DNA of 64,000 nucleotides. Origin: Acidovorax sp. GTDB lineage: Bacteria > Pseudomonadota > Gammaproteobacteria > Burkholderiales > Burkholderiaceae_C. The notes beneath the pieces were generated by a model. The model saw nothing but the letters and a program-made list of their open reading frames with translations. It made no database searches and was not told the origin of the DNA. This document shows positions 8,693-16,086 of the stretch, piece after piece. The DNA lies in the NCBI RefSeq assembly GCF_021287135.1, contig NZ_JAJTBB010000015.1, forward strand, positions 55,977 to 119,976. The letters run 5' to 3'. How positions within the stretch are numbered: position 1 is the stretch's first letter; each line of letters opens with the position of its first letter. A program made the position numbers and the translations under genes.

Positions 8693-9610
8693 TCACGCGG
8701 GCAGGAAGCCCTCCACCGACAGGTAGCGTTCGCCCGTGTCGTAGTTGAAGCCCAGCACGCGCGCGCCGACAGGCAGCTCGGGCAGCTTTTGCGCAATGGC
8801 GGCCAGCGTGGCGCCTGACGAGATGCCCACCAGCAGCCCTTCTTCCCGCGCGGCGCGGCGTGCAAACTCGCGCGCGGGCTCGGCGTCCACCTGGATCACG
8901 CCGTCCAGCACACTGGTGTCCAGGTTCTTGGGCACAAACCCCGCGCCGATGCCCTGGATGGGGTGGGGCGCAGGCTGCCCGCCCGAGATCACGGGCGAGG
9001 CCGTGGGCTCCACCGCAAACACCTTGAGCTGCGGGAACTTGGCCTTGAGTACGCGCGCGGTGCCCGTGAGGTGCCCCCCGGTGCCCACGCCGGTGATGAG
9101 CGCGTCCAGCCCGTCGGGGAAGTCCGCCAGGATCTCCTGCGCCGTGGTGCGCACGTGCACGTCGATGTTGGCGGGGTTCTCGAACTGCTGGGGAATCCAC
9201 GCGCCCGGCGTCTGCGCCTGCAGCTCCTGCGCGCGGGCGATGGCGCCCTTCATGCCCTTTTCGCGCGGCGTCAGGTCGAACTGTGCGCCATAGGCCAGCA
9301 TCAGGCGGCGGCGCTCGATGCTCATGCTGTCGGGCATCACCAGGATCAGCTTGTAGCCCTTGACGGCCGCCACCAGCGCCAGGCCAATGCCGGTGTTGCC
9401 GCTGGTGGGCTCGATGATGGTGCCGCCGGGCTTGAGCGCACCGGATCTTTCGGCGTCTTCCACCATGGACAGCGCGATGCGGTCCTTGATGGAGCCGCCC
9501 GGGTTGCTGCGCTCGGACTTCACCCACACATTGGCGCCCGCGCCGAACAGGCGGTTGATGCGCACGTGGGGCGTGTTGCCAATGGTCTGCAGAATGTTTT
9601 CAACTTTCAT
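8693..9610 (-). CDS. cysK: Cysteine synthase (O-acetylserine sulfhydrylase)
   Basis: A 305-residue PLP enzyme that makes cysteine from O-acetylserine and sulfide. The PLP lysine is Lys42 in NPGGSIKDR, the substrate loop TSGNTG is at 69-74, and the phosphate-binding [10 protein letters not shown] and late SSGA motifs are present. The ATG at 9610 has a good AGGAGAT upstream, so the longer frame to 9718 is not used. CysK and CysM are close relatives. CysK is preferred on overall motif pattern, with some uncertainty. Confidence 0.88.
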   Translation of the reverse strand: MKVENILQTIGNTPHVRINRLFGAGANVWVKSERSNPGGSIKDRIALSMVEDAERSGALKPGGTIIEPTSGNTGIGLALVAAVKGYKLILVMPDSMSIERRRLMLAYGAQFDLTPREKGMKGAIARAQELQAQTPGAWIPQQFENPANIDVHVRTTAQEILADFPDGLDALITGVGTGGHLTGTARVLKAKFPQLKVFAVEPTASPVISGGQPAPHPIQGIGAGFVPKNLDTSVLDGVIQVDAEPAREFARRAAREEGLLVGISSGATLAAIAQKLPELPVGARVLGFNYDTGERYLSVEGFLPA

Positions 9611-9743
9611 GGCATCTCCTGTGAAGGCAAGGGAAAGAAAACGGGAAAAGGGGGTGTGGGGCGCATTCTGGACTACTTGTTCTTCCGGCGGCGCATATGG
9701 ATATGCCGGAGGGGGCATAGCGCGCTACGGGTGCGGGTTGGAG

Positions 9744-9796
9744 GCCAAAAAGGCCCACAGCGCCCGCCGGCTGTGCGCAAGCAGCTATCAAATTTG
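9744..9796 (-). repeat. Interspersed repeat, GATAGCTGCTTGCGC family, at the 3' end of the methyltransferase gene
   Basis: On the minus strand this copy has an exact GATAGCTGCTTGCGC core, a GC-rich loop, then GGCGCTGTGGGCC and a T-run. It begins within a few bases of the methyltransferase stop codon. It may act as that gene's terminator. Confidence 0.78.
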
Positions 9797-9798
9797 CA

Positions 9799-10401
9799 CT
9801 ACGGCTTGCGCCCCGTCATCAGGAACAGCGGATAGTCCCGCCCGTTGCGCTGGTGCAGGCGCAGGATCTCGGTGAAGGCGATGTCGCGCAGCCCAGCCTG
9901 TTCGGCCAGCGCCTGCAGGGCCTTGGGCTCAAAGCCGAAGTGCTGCACGCCCTTGGCGGCGTTGTCGCCGTGGAAGCTGCCGTCCTCGGCGTACAGGTCC
10001 ACCAGCGCGATGCGCCCGCCGCTGTGCAGCGCGTCGGCAAAGGCCTGCATCAGCGCGCCGGTGTCCGCGACATGGTGCAGGGCCATGCAGCTCACGATGG
10101 CGTGGTACTGCCCGGGCAGGCCGGCAAAGATGTCGCCGCAGAGCGGGGTGATGTTGGCATGGCCTTTGGACTGCAGCACGTCCAGCATGGCGGCGCTGGT
10201 ATCGAGGGCCGTGACCTGCGCCACCCGCGGCGCGATCTGCGTGGCCAGCAGGCCCGTGCCCGCGCCAAAGTCCAGCACCTGGTCGGCGGGGGACAGGGGC
10301 AGCTGCGCCAGCAGGCGCGGCGCCACAGCGGCGAGTTGCACCGAGGTGGGACGCTGGTCCCAGTCGCGGGCGGCGGTGTCGAAATGGGTGGGGGTGGTCA
10401 T
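9799..10401 (-). CDS. Class I SAM-dependent methyltransferase
   Basis: A 200-residue protein with the SAM-binding motif VLDFGAGTGLLATQIA at about 42-57, an acidic motif II (VTALDTSAAML) and the ALHHV post-motif. It is a small-molecule-type Rossmann methyltransferase. The substrate is unknown. There is no Shine-Dalgarno sequence: the 35 bases before the ATG are almost pure pyrimidine on the coding strand. It follows the HD-GYP gene in the same direction. Confidence 0.8.
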   Translation of the reverse strand: MTTPTHFDTAARDWDQRPTSVQLAAVAPRLLAQLPLSPADQVLDFGAGTGLLATQIAPRVAQVTALDTSAAMLDVLQSKGHANITPLCGDIFAGLPGQYHAIVSCMALHHVADTGALMQAFADALHSGGRIALVDLYAEDGSFHGDNAAKGVQHFGFEPKALQALAEQAGLRDIAFTEILRLHQRNGRDYPLFLMTGRKP

Positions 10402-10462
10402 GGAAGAAGGGAAGAAGAGGAGGAGGAAGAAGGCGGGGCGGTCATGGGCGTCGGCAGGCGGT

Positions 10463-11722
10463 TCACACCAGGATGTCGAAATGCCGCTGCACCATGCTGG
10501 TCATCAGCGCGCGGGTGGCGGCTTCGTCCAGGCCTTGCAGCTGGCGGTGCAGCGCCGGCGCCAGCCGGCTGAAGGTGTCGAGCACGGCGGGGTCGAAGTG
10601 GCTGCCCCGGCCGTCCTGCAGGGTCGCCATCACCTGGGCAAACGGCTGCGGTTCTTTGTAGGGGCGCCGTGAACTGAGCGCATCGAACACGTCGGCTACG
10701 GCAAAAATGCGCGCCGGCAGCGGGATGGCGTCGCCCACCAGGCCGTGCGGGTAGCCGCTGCCGTCCCACTTTTCGTGGTGGTTGCCGACCACGTCGCGGG
10801 CCCCGTCGAGCCAGCCGGCGCCGGTGACGATGTCTTCGCCCAGCGCCACATGGGTGCGCATGGTGTCCATCTCGGCATCGTCCAGGCGCCCGGGCTTGAG
10901 CAGGATGGCGTCGGGGATGCCGATCTTGCCCGCGTCGTGCAGAAAGCTGCCTGCAATCAGCGACTGCATGGCGGCACCCCGCAGGCCCAGCGCTTCGGCC
11001 ACGCTGGCGGCCAGCCAGGCCACGCGGTAGTTGTGCGCGCCGGTGTCGGAATCGCGCTTGGCAATGGCCCGGCCCAGGGCCTCCATCATGGCGATGTGCG
11101 AGTCGAGCACCTGCTGCGCCTTGTGCTCGTTTTCCTTGGCCAGATGCACCACCACCGGGTAGATCACGGCGCCGCACGCCAGCGAGGCCAGGCACACCAT
11201 CAGGCTGGCGATGAACGCGTCCGACAGGATCTGCCGGTGCTGCCAGCCGGGGATGGTGCGCACCCCTTCAAAGTAGCCCGTGATGGCGGCGGCGGGTGTT
11301 TCGCGCAGCGGCACAAACACCCGCAGCGCCCACTCGCCGCCCGCAAGCTCCAGGCTCTCGTACGACGATTGCGTGTACCGGGGCGTGCCATGCCGGGGCA
11401 GCCGCTGCTCCAGCGCATGGCCCGTGGGCGTGACGGATTCGGCCAGTTTGCGGCCGTCGGCGCCGTAGATTTCTGCAATCTCGAACAGCCCGCCGGTGAG
11501 CAGCTGCGCTGCCTGCCGGGCCTGGGCGGCCGCCTGCGGCCCGTCCAGGCGCACGCTGCCCTGGACCGCCAGCACGCGGCGCGATTCCTCCTGGGCAAAG
11601 GCCACCACCTGCTGCTCGGCGTTCTCGCGCGAGACCTGCCAGGCCAGGGGGCTGGCGCAAGCAGCCAGCACCAGCGTCACAGCAGCAATGCGCCCTGCGG
11701 TTTTGCGTTGAAAGGTCTTCAT
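10463..11722 (-). CDS. Membrane-anchored HD-GYP domain protein (probable cyclic-di-GMP phosphodiesterase)
   Basis: The 419-residue product has an N-terminal transmembrane segment (about 10-28), a periplasmic sensor of roughly 140 residues, a second transmembrane segment (about 170-192), and a C-terminal HD-GYP domain. The domain has HD at 262-263 (HDAGKIGIPD), HHEKWDGSGYP at 315-325 and a later DVFDAL. These residues support cyclic-di-GMP hydrolysis. An in-frame GTG start at 11752 would add ten residues. It is divergent from rnpB. Confidence 0.85.
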   Translation of the reverse strand: MKTFQRKTAGRIAAVTLVLAACASPLAWQVSRENAEQQVVAFAQEESRRVLAVQGSVRLDGPQAAAQARQAAQLLTGGLFEIAEIYGADGRKLAESVTPTGHALEQRLPRHGTPRYTQSSYESLELAGGEWALRVFVPLRETPAAAITGYFEGVRTIPGWQHRQILSDAFIASLMVCLASLACGAVIYPVVVHLAKENEHKAQQVLDSHIAMMEALGRAIAKRDSDTGAHNYRVAWLAASVAEALGLRGAAMQSLIAGSFLHDAGKIGIPDAILLKPGRLDDAEMDTMRTHVALGEDIVTGAGWLDGARDVVGNHHEKWDGSGYPHGLVGDAIPLPARIFAVADVFDALSSRRPYKEPQPFAQVMATLQDGRGSHFDPAVLDTFSRLAPALHRQLQGLDEAATRALMTSMVQRHFDILV

Positions 11723-11767
11723 GCCAGTTTTTTTTGGAATCGTTGGGGCCACTATGCCTGCGGAGGC

Positions 11768-11794
11768 TTAAGAAAGACTGGGCAATGCAATAAT
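11768..11794 (+). promoter_or_regulatory. Candidate rnpB promoter
   Basis: TTAAGA and AATAAT are separated by 15 bp. The second box ends 8 bases before the predicted 5' end of the RNase P RNA, as expected for a stable-RNA promoter. The spacing is short, so this is tentative. Confidence 0.35.
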
Positions 11795-11801
11795 CCGCGC
11801 C

Positions 11802-12280
11802 GTGAAGCACGCCAGACCGCCGCTGGTGCAATCTGGGAAACCAGGCATTGGAGGAACGTCCGGACTGCACAGGACAGCGTAGCAGCTAACGGCTGCCCAC
11901 CGTGAGGTGAGGATCAGAGCAACAGAGACGAGTCGGAGCGGGCACAGCAGGCCACCGAAGGTGTTCTATCGGTCGTCCGCGAAAGCGGACACGGCTGGCG
12001 CAAGCCAGGCGGTTTGCGGCGAAAGCCGCAAAGACCATAGCCACCCGAAGCGGGCGGCACGCCCGCTTCGGGTGAAACGGGCAATCTCTACGCGCAGCAA
12101 TACCAAGTAGGCCAACCACGGGAGCAGGGCGACCTCTCTCGACCTTGTGGTTCCGCGGGGAGAGTTGGCGGGTAGGTAGCACCGAGCCGGGTGGGCGACC
12201 CCCGGCCCAGATTAATGGCGGTCACACTGCGGGCAACCGTGGTGCACAGAATCCGGCTTATCGGCGCGCTTCACACTTTA
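11802..12280 (+). ncRNA. rnpB: RNase P RNA component (M1 RNA)
   Basis: This is the catalytic RNA that matures tRNA 5' ends. The conserved 5' core GAGGAACGTCCGGACTGC lies near 11851-11868, the ACAGAGACGAGTC region follows, and the 3' core CAGAATCCGGCTTATCGG is near 12247-12264. The outer helix P1 is visible: GTGAAGC at 11802 pairs with GCTTCAC ending at 12274. A T-rich run (12278-12287) then supplies the likely terminator. Internal stem-loops such as the GAAGCGGGCG/CGCCCGCTTC hairpin near 12050 fit a type A RNA. Confidence 0.95.
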
Positions 12281-12316
12281 TTTTTTCTCACCAGCCCAAC
12301 GGCGCCCCGCGCCCCG

Positions 12317-13618
12317 TCAGTTTTTGGCGCAGTGCGGGGCGTGGCCCCGTTCCAGTTCGGTGGCGCGCTCCACGGTGTCCGGGTGGCTGCTCAGCAGCGA
12401 CCAGACGGGGTGCGAGGCCAGGTCTTCGGCAGCCCTGCGCTGGCTTGCGTTGCCCGGCGCGCTGGCGCCTGCAGCCGGGGCCGATGCGCCGGTGGCCGGG
12501 CCCTGGCCTGCGTCTTTTTTTCGGGCGTCTTTGGCATCCTCGTCGTGCGCAATCGCCAGCAAGAGCTGGCCCATGGGCGCCGTGGGCAACGCGGTGTGCG
12601 CCATGAGCGCAATGGCGTAGCAGTCGGCCTCGCGCTCGTGCGCGCGGCTGTACGACAGGCCGGTGAGCACGGAGGCTCCGGTCGAGACAACGCCCGACAC
12701 ATCCCCCAGCGCCAGCCCCAGGCCCATGCTCAGCACGCCCTGCTGCACCACCATGCGCGTGGTGTGGCGCTGCACCACGTGGCCCATTTCGTGGGCCAGC
12801 ACGCCGACCAGGGCATCGTCGGTCAGGCCCTTGTCGGCCGCGGCTTTCACGATGCCATCGGTCATCACGACCTTGCCACCGGGCAGTGCGAAGGCATTGG
12901 CGCCCATGCCGGAGCGGAACTCCAGGCTCAAGGGCGGCCGGTAGCCGGGGTAGCGCTGCAGGCCGGGCGGAGCCAGCCGCGCCAGCGCGTCGAAACGTGC
13001 CTTGAGCTGGTCCTGCCGCTCCCGGGGCAGCTTGCTGGGCTTGAGCGTGCCGGCGTCCATCTGCTGGAGCACGTTCTCGGCCACGCTGGTCTCCCAGGCC
13101 AGCGGCACAAAGCGCGTGAGTTGGGTGGCAGCCCAGGGCGTGCCGTAGCGGTAGAACAGCGTGAGGCCAACGGCCGCGGCCGCCGCCACGCACAGCAGCA
13201 CCGGCCAGCGGGTCTGCATGCGCTGCGCCATGCCGGGGCGGTCTCCCGCCGCGGCCAGGGCCGCGCGCCACTGGGCCACGGCGTCGATCTCCAGGCTGCC
13301 GTGGTCGCGCAGGTCCACCACCACCCGGGGCGGGGGCTTGCGCGCGTTCCAGGCCTCCGGCCAGCCCACGTCCTTCCACGCGAAGACGACCGGCTCGGCA
13401 CCCGGCTGCGAGAGCGGGTGCAGCACCAGCGACGGGCCCTGCGGCGTGGGCTGCAGGCCCACCATCACGGGCCGGGCCTTGCTGCTCAGGCCGTCAAACC
13501 AGCGGCCAGGCAAGACGGGGGCATCCCCCTGGGCCGCAGCGCGGCTTCCCGTTTCTCCCGCTTCCCTCGGTTCGCGGGAAGGCGGGCCAGCGGTCTGCGC
13601 AGAGGACATGCGCTTCAT
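12317..13618 (-). CDS. M48-family membrane metallopeptidase
   Basis: A 433-residue protein with a Pro-rich N-terminal domain (about 1-135), one transmembrane segment (about 138-156), and an M48 zinc protease domain. The zinc site HEMGH is at 276-280 and the third ligand lies in HEREAD. Relatives take part in envelope protein quality control. The ATG at 13618 overlaps the stop of the upstream DUF898 gene (ATGA), so the pair is coupled. The gene ends against the rnpB terminator. Confidence 0.87.
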   Translation of the reverse strand: MKRMSSAQTAGPPSREPREAGETGSRAAAQGDAPVLPGRWFDGLSSKARPVMVGLQPTPQGPSLVLHPLSQPGAEPVVFAWKDVGWPEAWNARKPPPRVVVDLRDHGSLEIDAVAQWRAALAAAGDRPGMAQRMQTRWPVLLCVAAAAAVGLTLFYRYGTPWAATQLTRFVPLAWETSVAENVLQQMDAGTLKPSKLPRERQDQLKARFDALARLAPPGLQRYPGYRPPLSLEFRSGMGANAFALPGGKVVMTDGIVKAAADKGLTDDALVGVLAHEMGHVVQRHTTRMVVQQGVLSMGLGLALGDVSGVVSTGASVLTGLSYSRAHEREADCYAIALMAHTALPTAPMGQLLLAIAHDEDAKDARKKDAGQGPATGASAPAAGASAPGNASQRRAAEDLASHPVWSLLSSHPDTVERATELERGHAPHCAKN

Positions 13619-14877
13619 CCGATCAAGTCGAGGCCGGCCGCGTCCGCCAGCGCATCGCCCAGGCCGCCCTGCTGCTGGCGCACCAGCGTGCCGGCCACCT
13701 GCTCCACGCCGCCCTTGACGTGCAGCGTCACGGACTCGCACTTCATGCGGTACTCGCTCACGCGGGCGAAGGGGCGGTACAGCCCCAGGGTCAGCAGCGT
13801 GAGCAGCATGTTCTTGAGGCGCAGGCCCACGTAGCGCCCGCTCTGGAGGTGGCACTTGAAGCGCGCCACCTGGCTCACGCCGATGTTGTTCCACATCAGC
13901 TGGAACATGCGCGCCTCGCGGTACGCGCGGGCGGGTGCCGAGGCCAGCACCAGCATGAAGATGCCGGCCACGATGGACACCATGATCACCACGAACAGCC
14001 ACAGCCCCATGCGGCTGCTCTGGCTGGCCACCAGCGCGATGGAGCTGCCCGCGAGCAGGCCGATGAGCAGCGAGAACCCGACCACGCACAGGATGAACAC
14101 GGCCACCGTGGCCAGCCAGACCTTGACGAAATCCATGTACACCGGCTTCCAGCGGCCCGGTTCAGCGCCCACCCGGGTCTTGAGCACCAGCAGGCTCTTG
14201 TAGTTGTATTCCAGCCGGATGAAGCACAGCACCGTGAGCACCAGGCCCAGCAGCAGCAGGGCGCCCATGGCCGGGGTGAACGCGGGCATCCTGGGGCGGG
14301 CGACTTCTTCCTCCACTTCCTCCAGCACCTGAGCCAGTTCGGGCGACAGCATCTGCAGGCCGAAAAACACGCCGAACCACACCAGCGCCAGGGCGAACAG
14401 CGGCCAGCTGGCCAGGTAGACCTCTTTCCAGCTGGCGGTGAACTGCAGCCGCAGCCCACGCCAGCGCGTGGAGCCCAGCCGGAAGCGCATCGCGCTGCCC
14501 CAGATCAGCGGCGAGAGGGCCGCGCCGCCGAGCAGCAGCAGCCCCACGGCAGCGTCCTGCCCCGTATTGGCGGCGATGTTGTAGGCCAGGGTGATGAGCA
14601 TCAGCAGCACGAAGCCCATCACCATCTTGCGCTGCTGTGCGGTGAACTCGAGCGGGCTGCCGGCCACCATCGTGTGGCTGTAGAAGTACTGCGCCGTGCG
14701 CCGCCGCGCCCACGGGGTGTAGAAGCCCAGCGTGACGATGCTGAGCAGCACGTTGACGATCCACACCCGGAAATACTCGCCACCGCTGCCGGTGAACTCG
14801 AGCGGGTGCGCGTCGATGTTCTGCGGCATGAAGGTGGACACCTGGGCTGCCGCGCTGTCGTTTGCCTGTTGGCGCAT
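13615..14877 (-). CDS. DUF898 (YjgN-like) inner-membrane protein
   Basis: A 420-residue protein with the two YjgN-type units, recognisable by GGEYFRVWIVNVLLSIVTLG near the start and LKNMLLTLLTLGLYRPFARV near the end, with multiple membrane segments between. Its function is not known. Its frequent partnership with an M48 protease is preserved here through a 4-bp overlap. An acidic loop (about 190-205) separates two membrane segments. Confidence 0.82.
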   Translation of the reverse strand: MRQQANDSAAAQVSTFMPQNIDAHPLEFTGSGGEYFRVWIVNVLLSIVTLGFYTPWARRRTAQYFYSHTMVAGSPLEFTAQQRKMVMGFVLLMLITLAYNIAANTGQDAAVGLLLLGGAALSPLIWGSAMRFRLGSTRWRGLRLQFTASWKEVYLASWPLFALALVWFGVFFGLQMLSPELAQVLEEVEEEVARPRMPAFTPAMGALLLLGLVLTVLCFIRLEYNYKSLLVLKTRVGAEPGRWKPVYMDFVKVWLATVAVFILCVVGFSLLIGLLAGSSIALVASQSSRMGLWLFVVIMVSIVAGIFMLVLASAPARAYREARMFQLMWNNIGVSQVARFKCHLQSGRYVGLRLKNMLLTLLTLGLYRPFARVSEYRMKCESVTLHVKGGVEQVAGTLVRQQQGGLGDALADAAGLDLIG

Positions 14878-14937
14878 GAACTCCCTCCTGTTGTGGCGCG
14901 CAGTGTAGCAGCGGGCCCAGAAGAGAATTTCAAGCCA

Positions 14938-14985
14938 GATTGGCCTCTATCCCTTGCGTATCAAGCGCTGGCAGCTATGTTTTTG
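14938..14985 (-). repeat. Interspersed repeat, GATAGCTGCTTGCGC family (intergenic copy)
   Basis: On the minus strand it reads CATAGCTGCCAGCGCTTG, a short loop, then GATAGAGGCC. It lies upstream of the DUF898 start, in the 250-bp gap to the next gene. Confidence 0.7.
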
Positions 14986-15077
14986 GTAGCTGACAGAGTG
15001 TTGTCCGCACACCGGCAGGAGCGCTTGTCGGGGGCGCTCCTCCGCCAGTGCACCCGTGGAACTGGCTCTGCCAGGCC

Positions 15078-15127
15078 ACTGGGTGCGTCCCCCTTGGGGG
15101 GAAGGCGCCGAAGGCGACTCAGGGGGG
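15078..15127 (-). repeat. C-rich repeat (CCCCCTGAG..GCGCCTTCCCCC family), first copy
   Basis: The minus strand reads CCCCCCTGAGTCGCC, TTCGGCGCCTTCCCCCC, then AAGGGGGACGC, with nested GC-rich stems. It immediately follows the stop of the pseudouridine-synthase gene. It can fold into a hairpin but has no T-run. Confidence 0.6.
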
Positions 15128-15913
15128 TCAAAACCTCTCCCAAGGCTGCAGATAGCGCCACTGGCCCTCCGGCACTTTGGCCAGCGGCACGCGGCCGATG
15201 CGGATGCGCTTGAGGCCCACCACGGTGAGGCCTACGGCCTCGCACATCGACGGGATCTGCCCCGGCCGGATGCCCTTGAGCGCAAAGCGCAGCTTGTGCT
15301 CGCTCTGCCAGCTCACCTTGATGGGCGGCAGCGGCCGACCGTTGAAGGAGAGGCCGTGGCACAGGCGCTGCAGGCCGTTGGGGGCGATCTCGCCCTTCAC
15401 CTCGACGATGCACTCCTGCTCCAGCGTCTCGATGTCCTCGGCCAGCTTGCGCGCCACGCGCTTGTCCTGCGTGTACACCACCAGGCCGCTGGCCTCGGTG
15501 GGCAGCGGGGTGTAGCACTCCAGCTGCTTGAAGTGCCGCTGCAGCACCCGGATGCCCGAAGCGTCCTCTGCCAGGTGGCTGGCGGCGCCGAGCAGCGACA
15601 CCGCCTGCGGCGCGCCCTGGCTGCGGCTGGCATGCGCCGCGGCCCCGGCGGGCTGGCCCAGCCCGGCTTCAAAACCCGCGGGCTTGTGCAGCAGCAGGGT
15701 GACAGGCGTAAGGGCCAGGGGGCTGGCGTCCGGCGCCACGGTCACGGTCTGGTCGGGCCGCACGCGGGCGCCGGGGGCTTCTTCCACGCGGCCGTCCACG
15801 CTCACAAAGCCGCCTTCAATGAATTGCTCGGCCGTGCTGCGCGAGCAGTTCAGTTGTTCGGCCACGCGCTTGGCCAGGCGGATGTGGGTGGGGTCGGGGT
15901 GTTGGTTGGTCAT
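15128..15913 (-). CDS. RsuA/RluF-family pseudouridine synthase homologue lacking the catalytic aspartate
   Basis: A 261-residue protein with an N-terminal S4 RNA-binding domain (about 10-65) and a pseudouridine-synthase fold. Where RsuA/RluF enzymes have G-R-L-D-x-x-x-x-G-L, this protein reads TPLPTEASGLVVYTQD at 135-150, so the catalytic Asp position is Pro138. The codon is an unambiguous CCC. The rest of the domain, including the late GLTVVGLKRIRIGRV motif, is well kept. It may bind rRNA without modifying it, or use a different residue. No frame damage is visible. Confidence 0.82.
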   Translation of the reverse strand: MTNQHPDPTHIRLAKRVAEQLNCSRSTAEQFIEGGFVSVDGRVEEAPGARVRPDQTVTVAPDASPLALTPVTLLLHKPAGFEAGLGQPAGAAAHASRSQGAPQAVSLLGAASHLAEDASGIRVLQRHFKQLECYTPLPTEASGLVVYTQDKRVARKLAEDIETLEQECIVEVKGEIAPNGLQRLCHGLSFNGRPLPPIKVSWQSEHKLRFALKGIRPGQIPSMCEAVGLTVVGLKRIRIGRVPLAKVPEGQWRYLQPWERF

Positions 15914-15989
15914 GGAAGAGAGGTTTTGGCGAGGAATGGGCTGACGCCGGGGGATGGTTTAAACAATCGTCACGCCAGAACAGGCATGA

Positions 15990-16052
15990 ACCGTTCGTGC
16001 TGAGCCTGTCGAAGCATTGCGCGGCGCTTCGACGGGCTCAGCGCGAGCGGTT
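15990..16052. repeat. REP-like palindrome
   Basis: CCGTTCGTGCTGAGCCTGTC with GAAGC pairs with GCTTCGACGGGCTCAGCGCG plus AGCGG across a 10-base loop. It forms a stem of about 25 bp with a few mismatches. This palindrome type, with TGAGCCTGTCGAAGC as core, is common between genes of many proteobacteria. It sits between two minus-strand genes. Confidence 0.8.
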
Positions 16053-16086
16053 TTGCCATACCAACCCAGGGAGAAAACGTTTCGGC

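Noticed and set aside
11840-12190. Short open frames inside 11.8-12.3 kb as proteins
   Set aside because: The region is the RNase P RNA, with its conserved cores and end helix.
15968-16086. Palindrome before the NUDIX-MBL region taken as an insertion-sequence end
   Set aside because: It is a single REP-type hairpin with no second end and no transposase.
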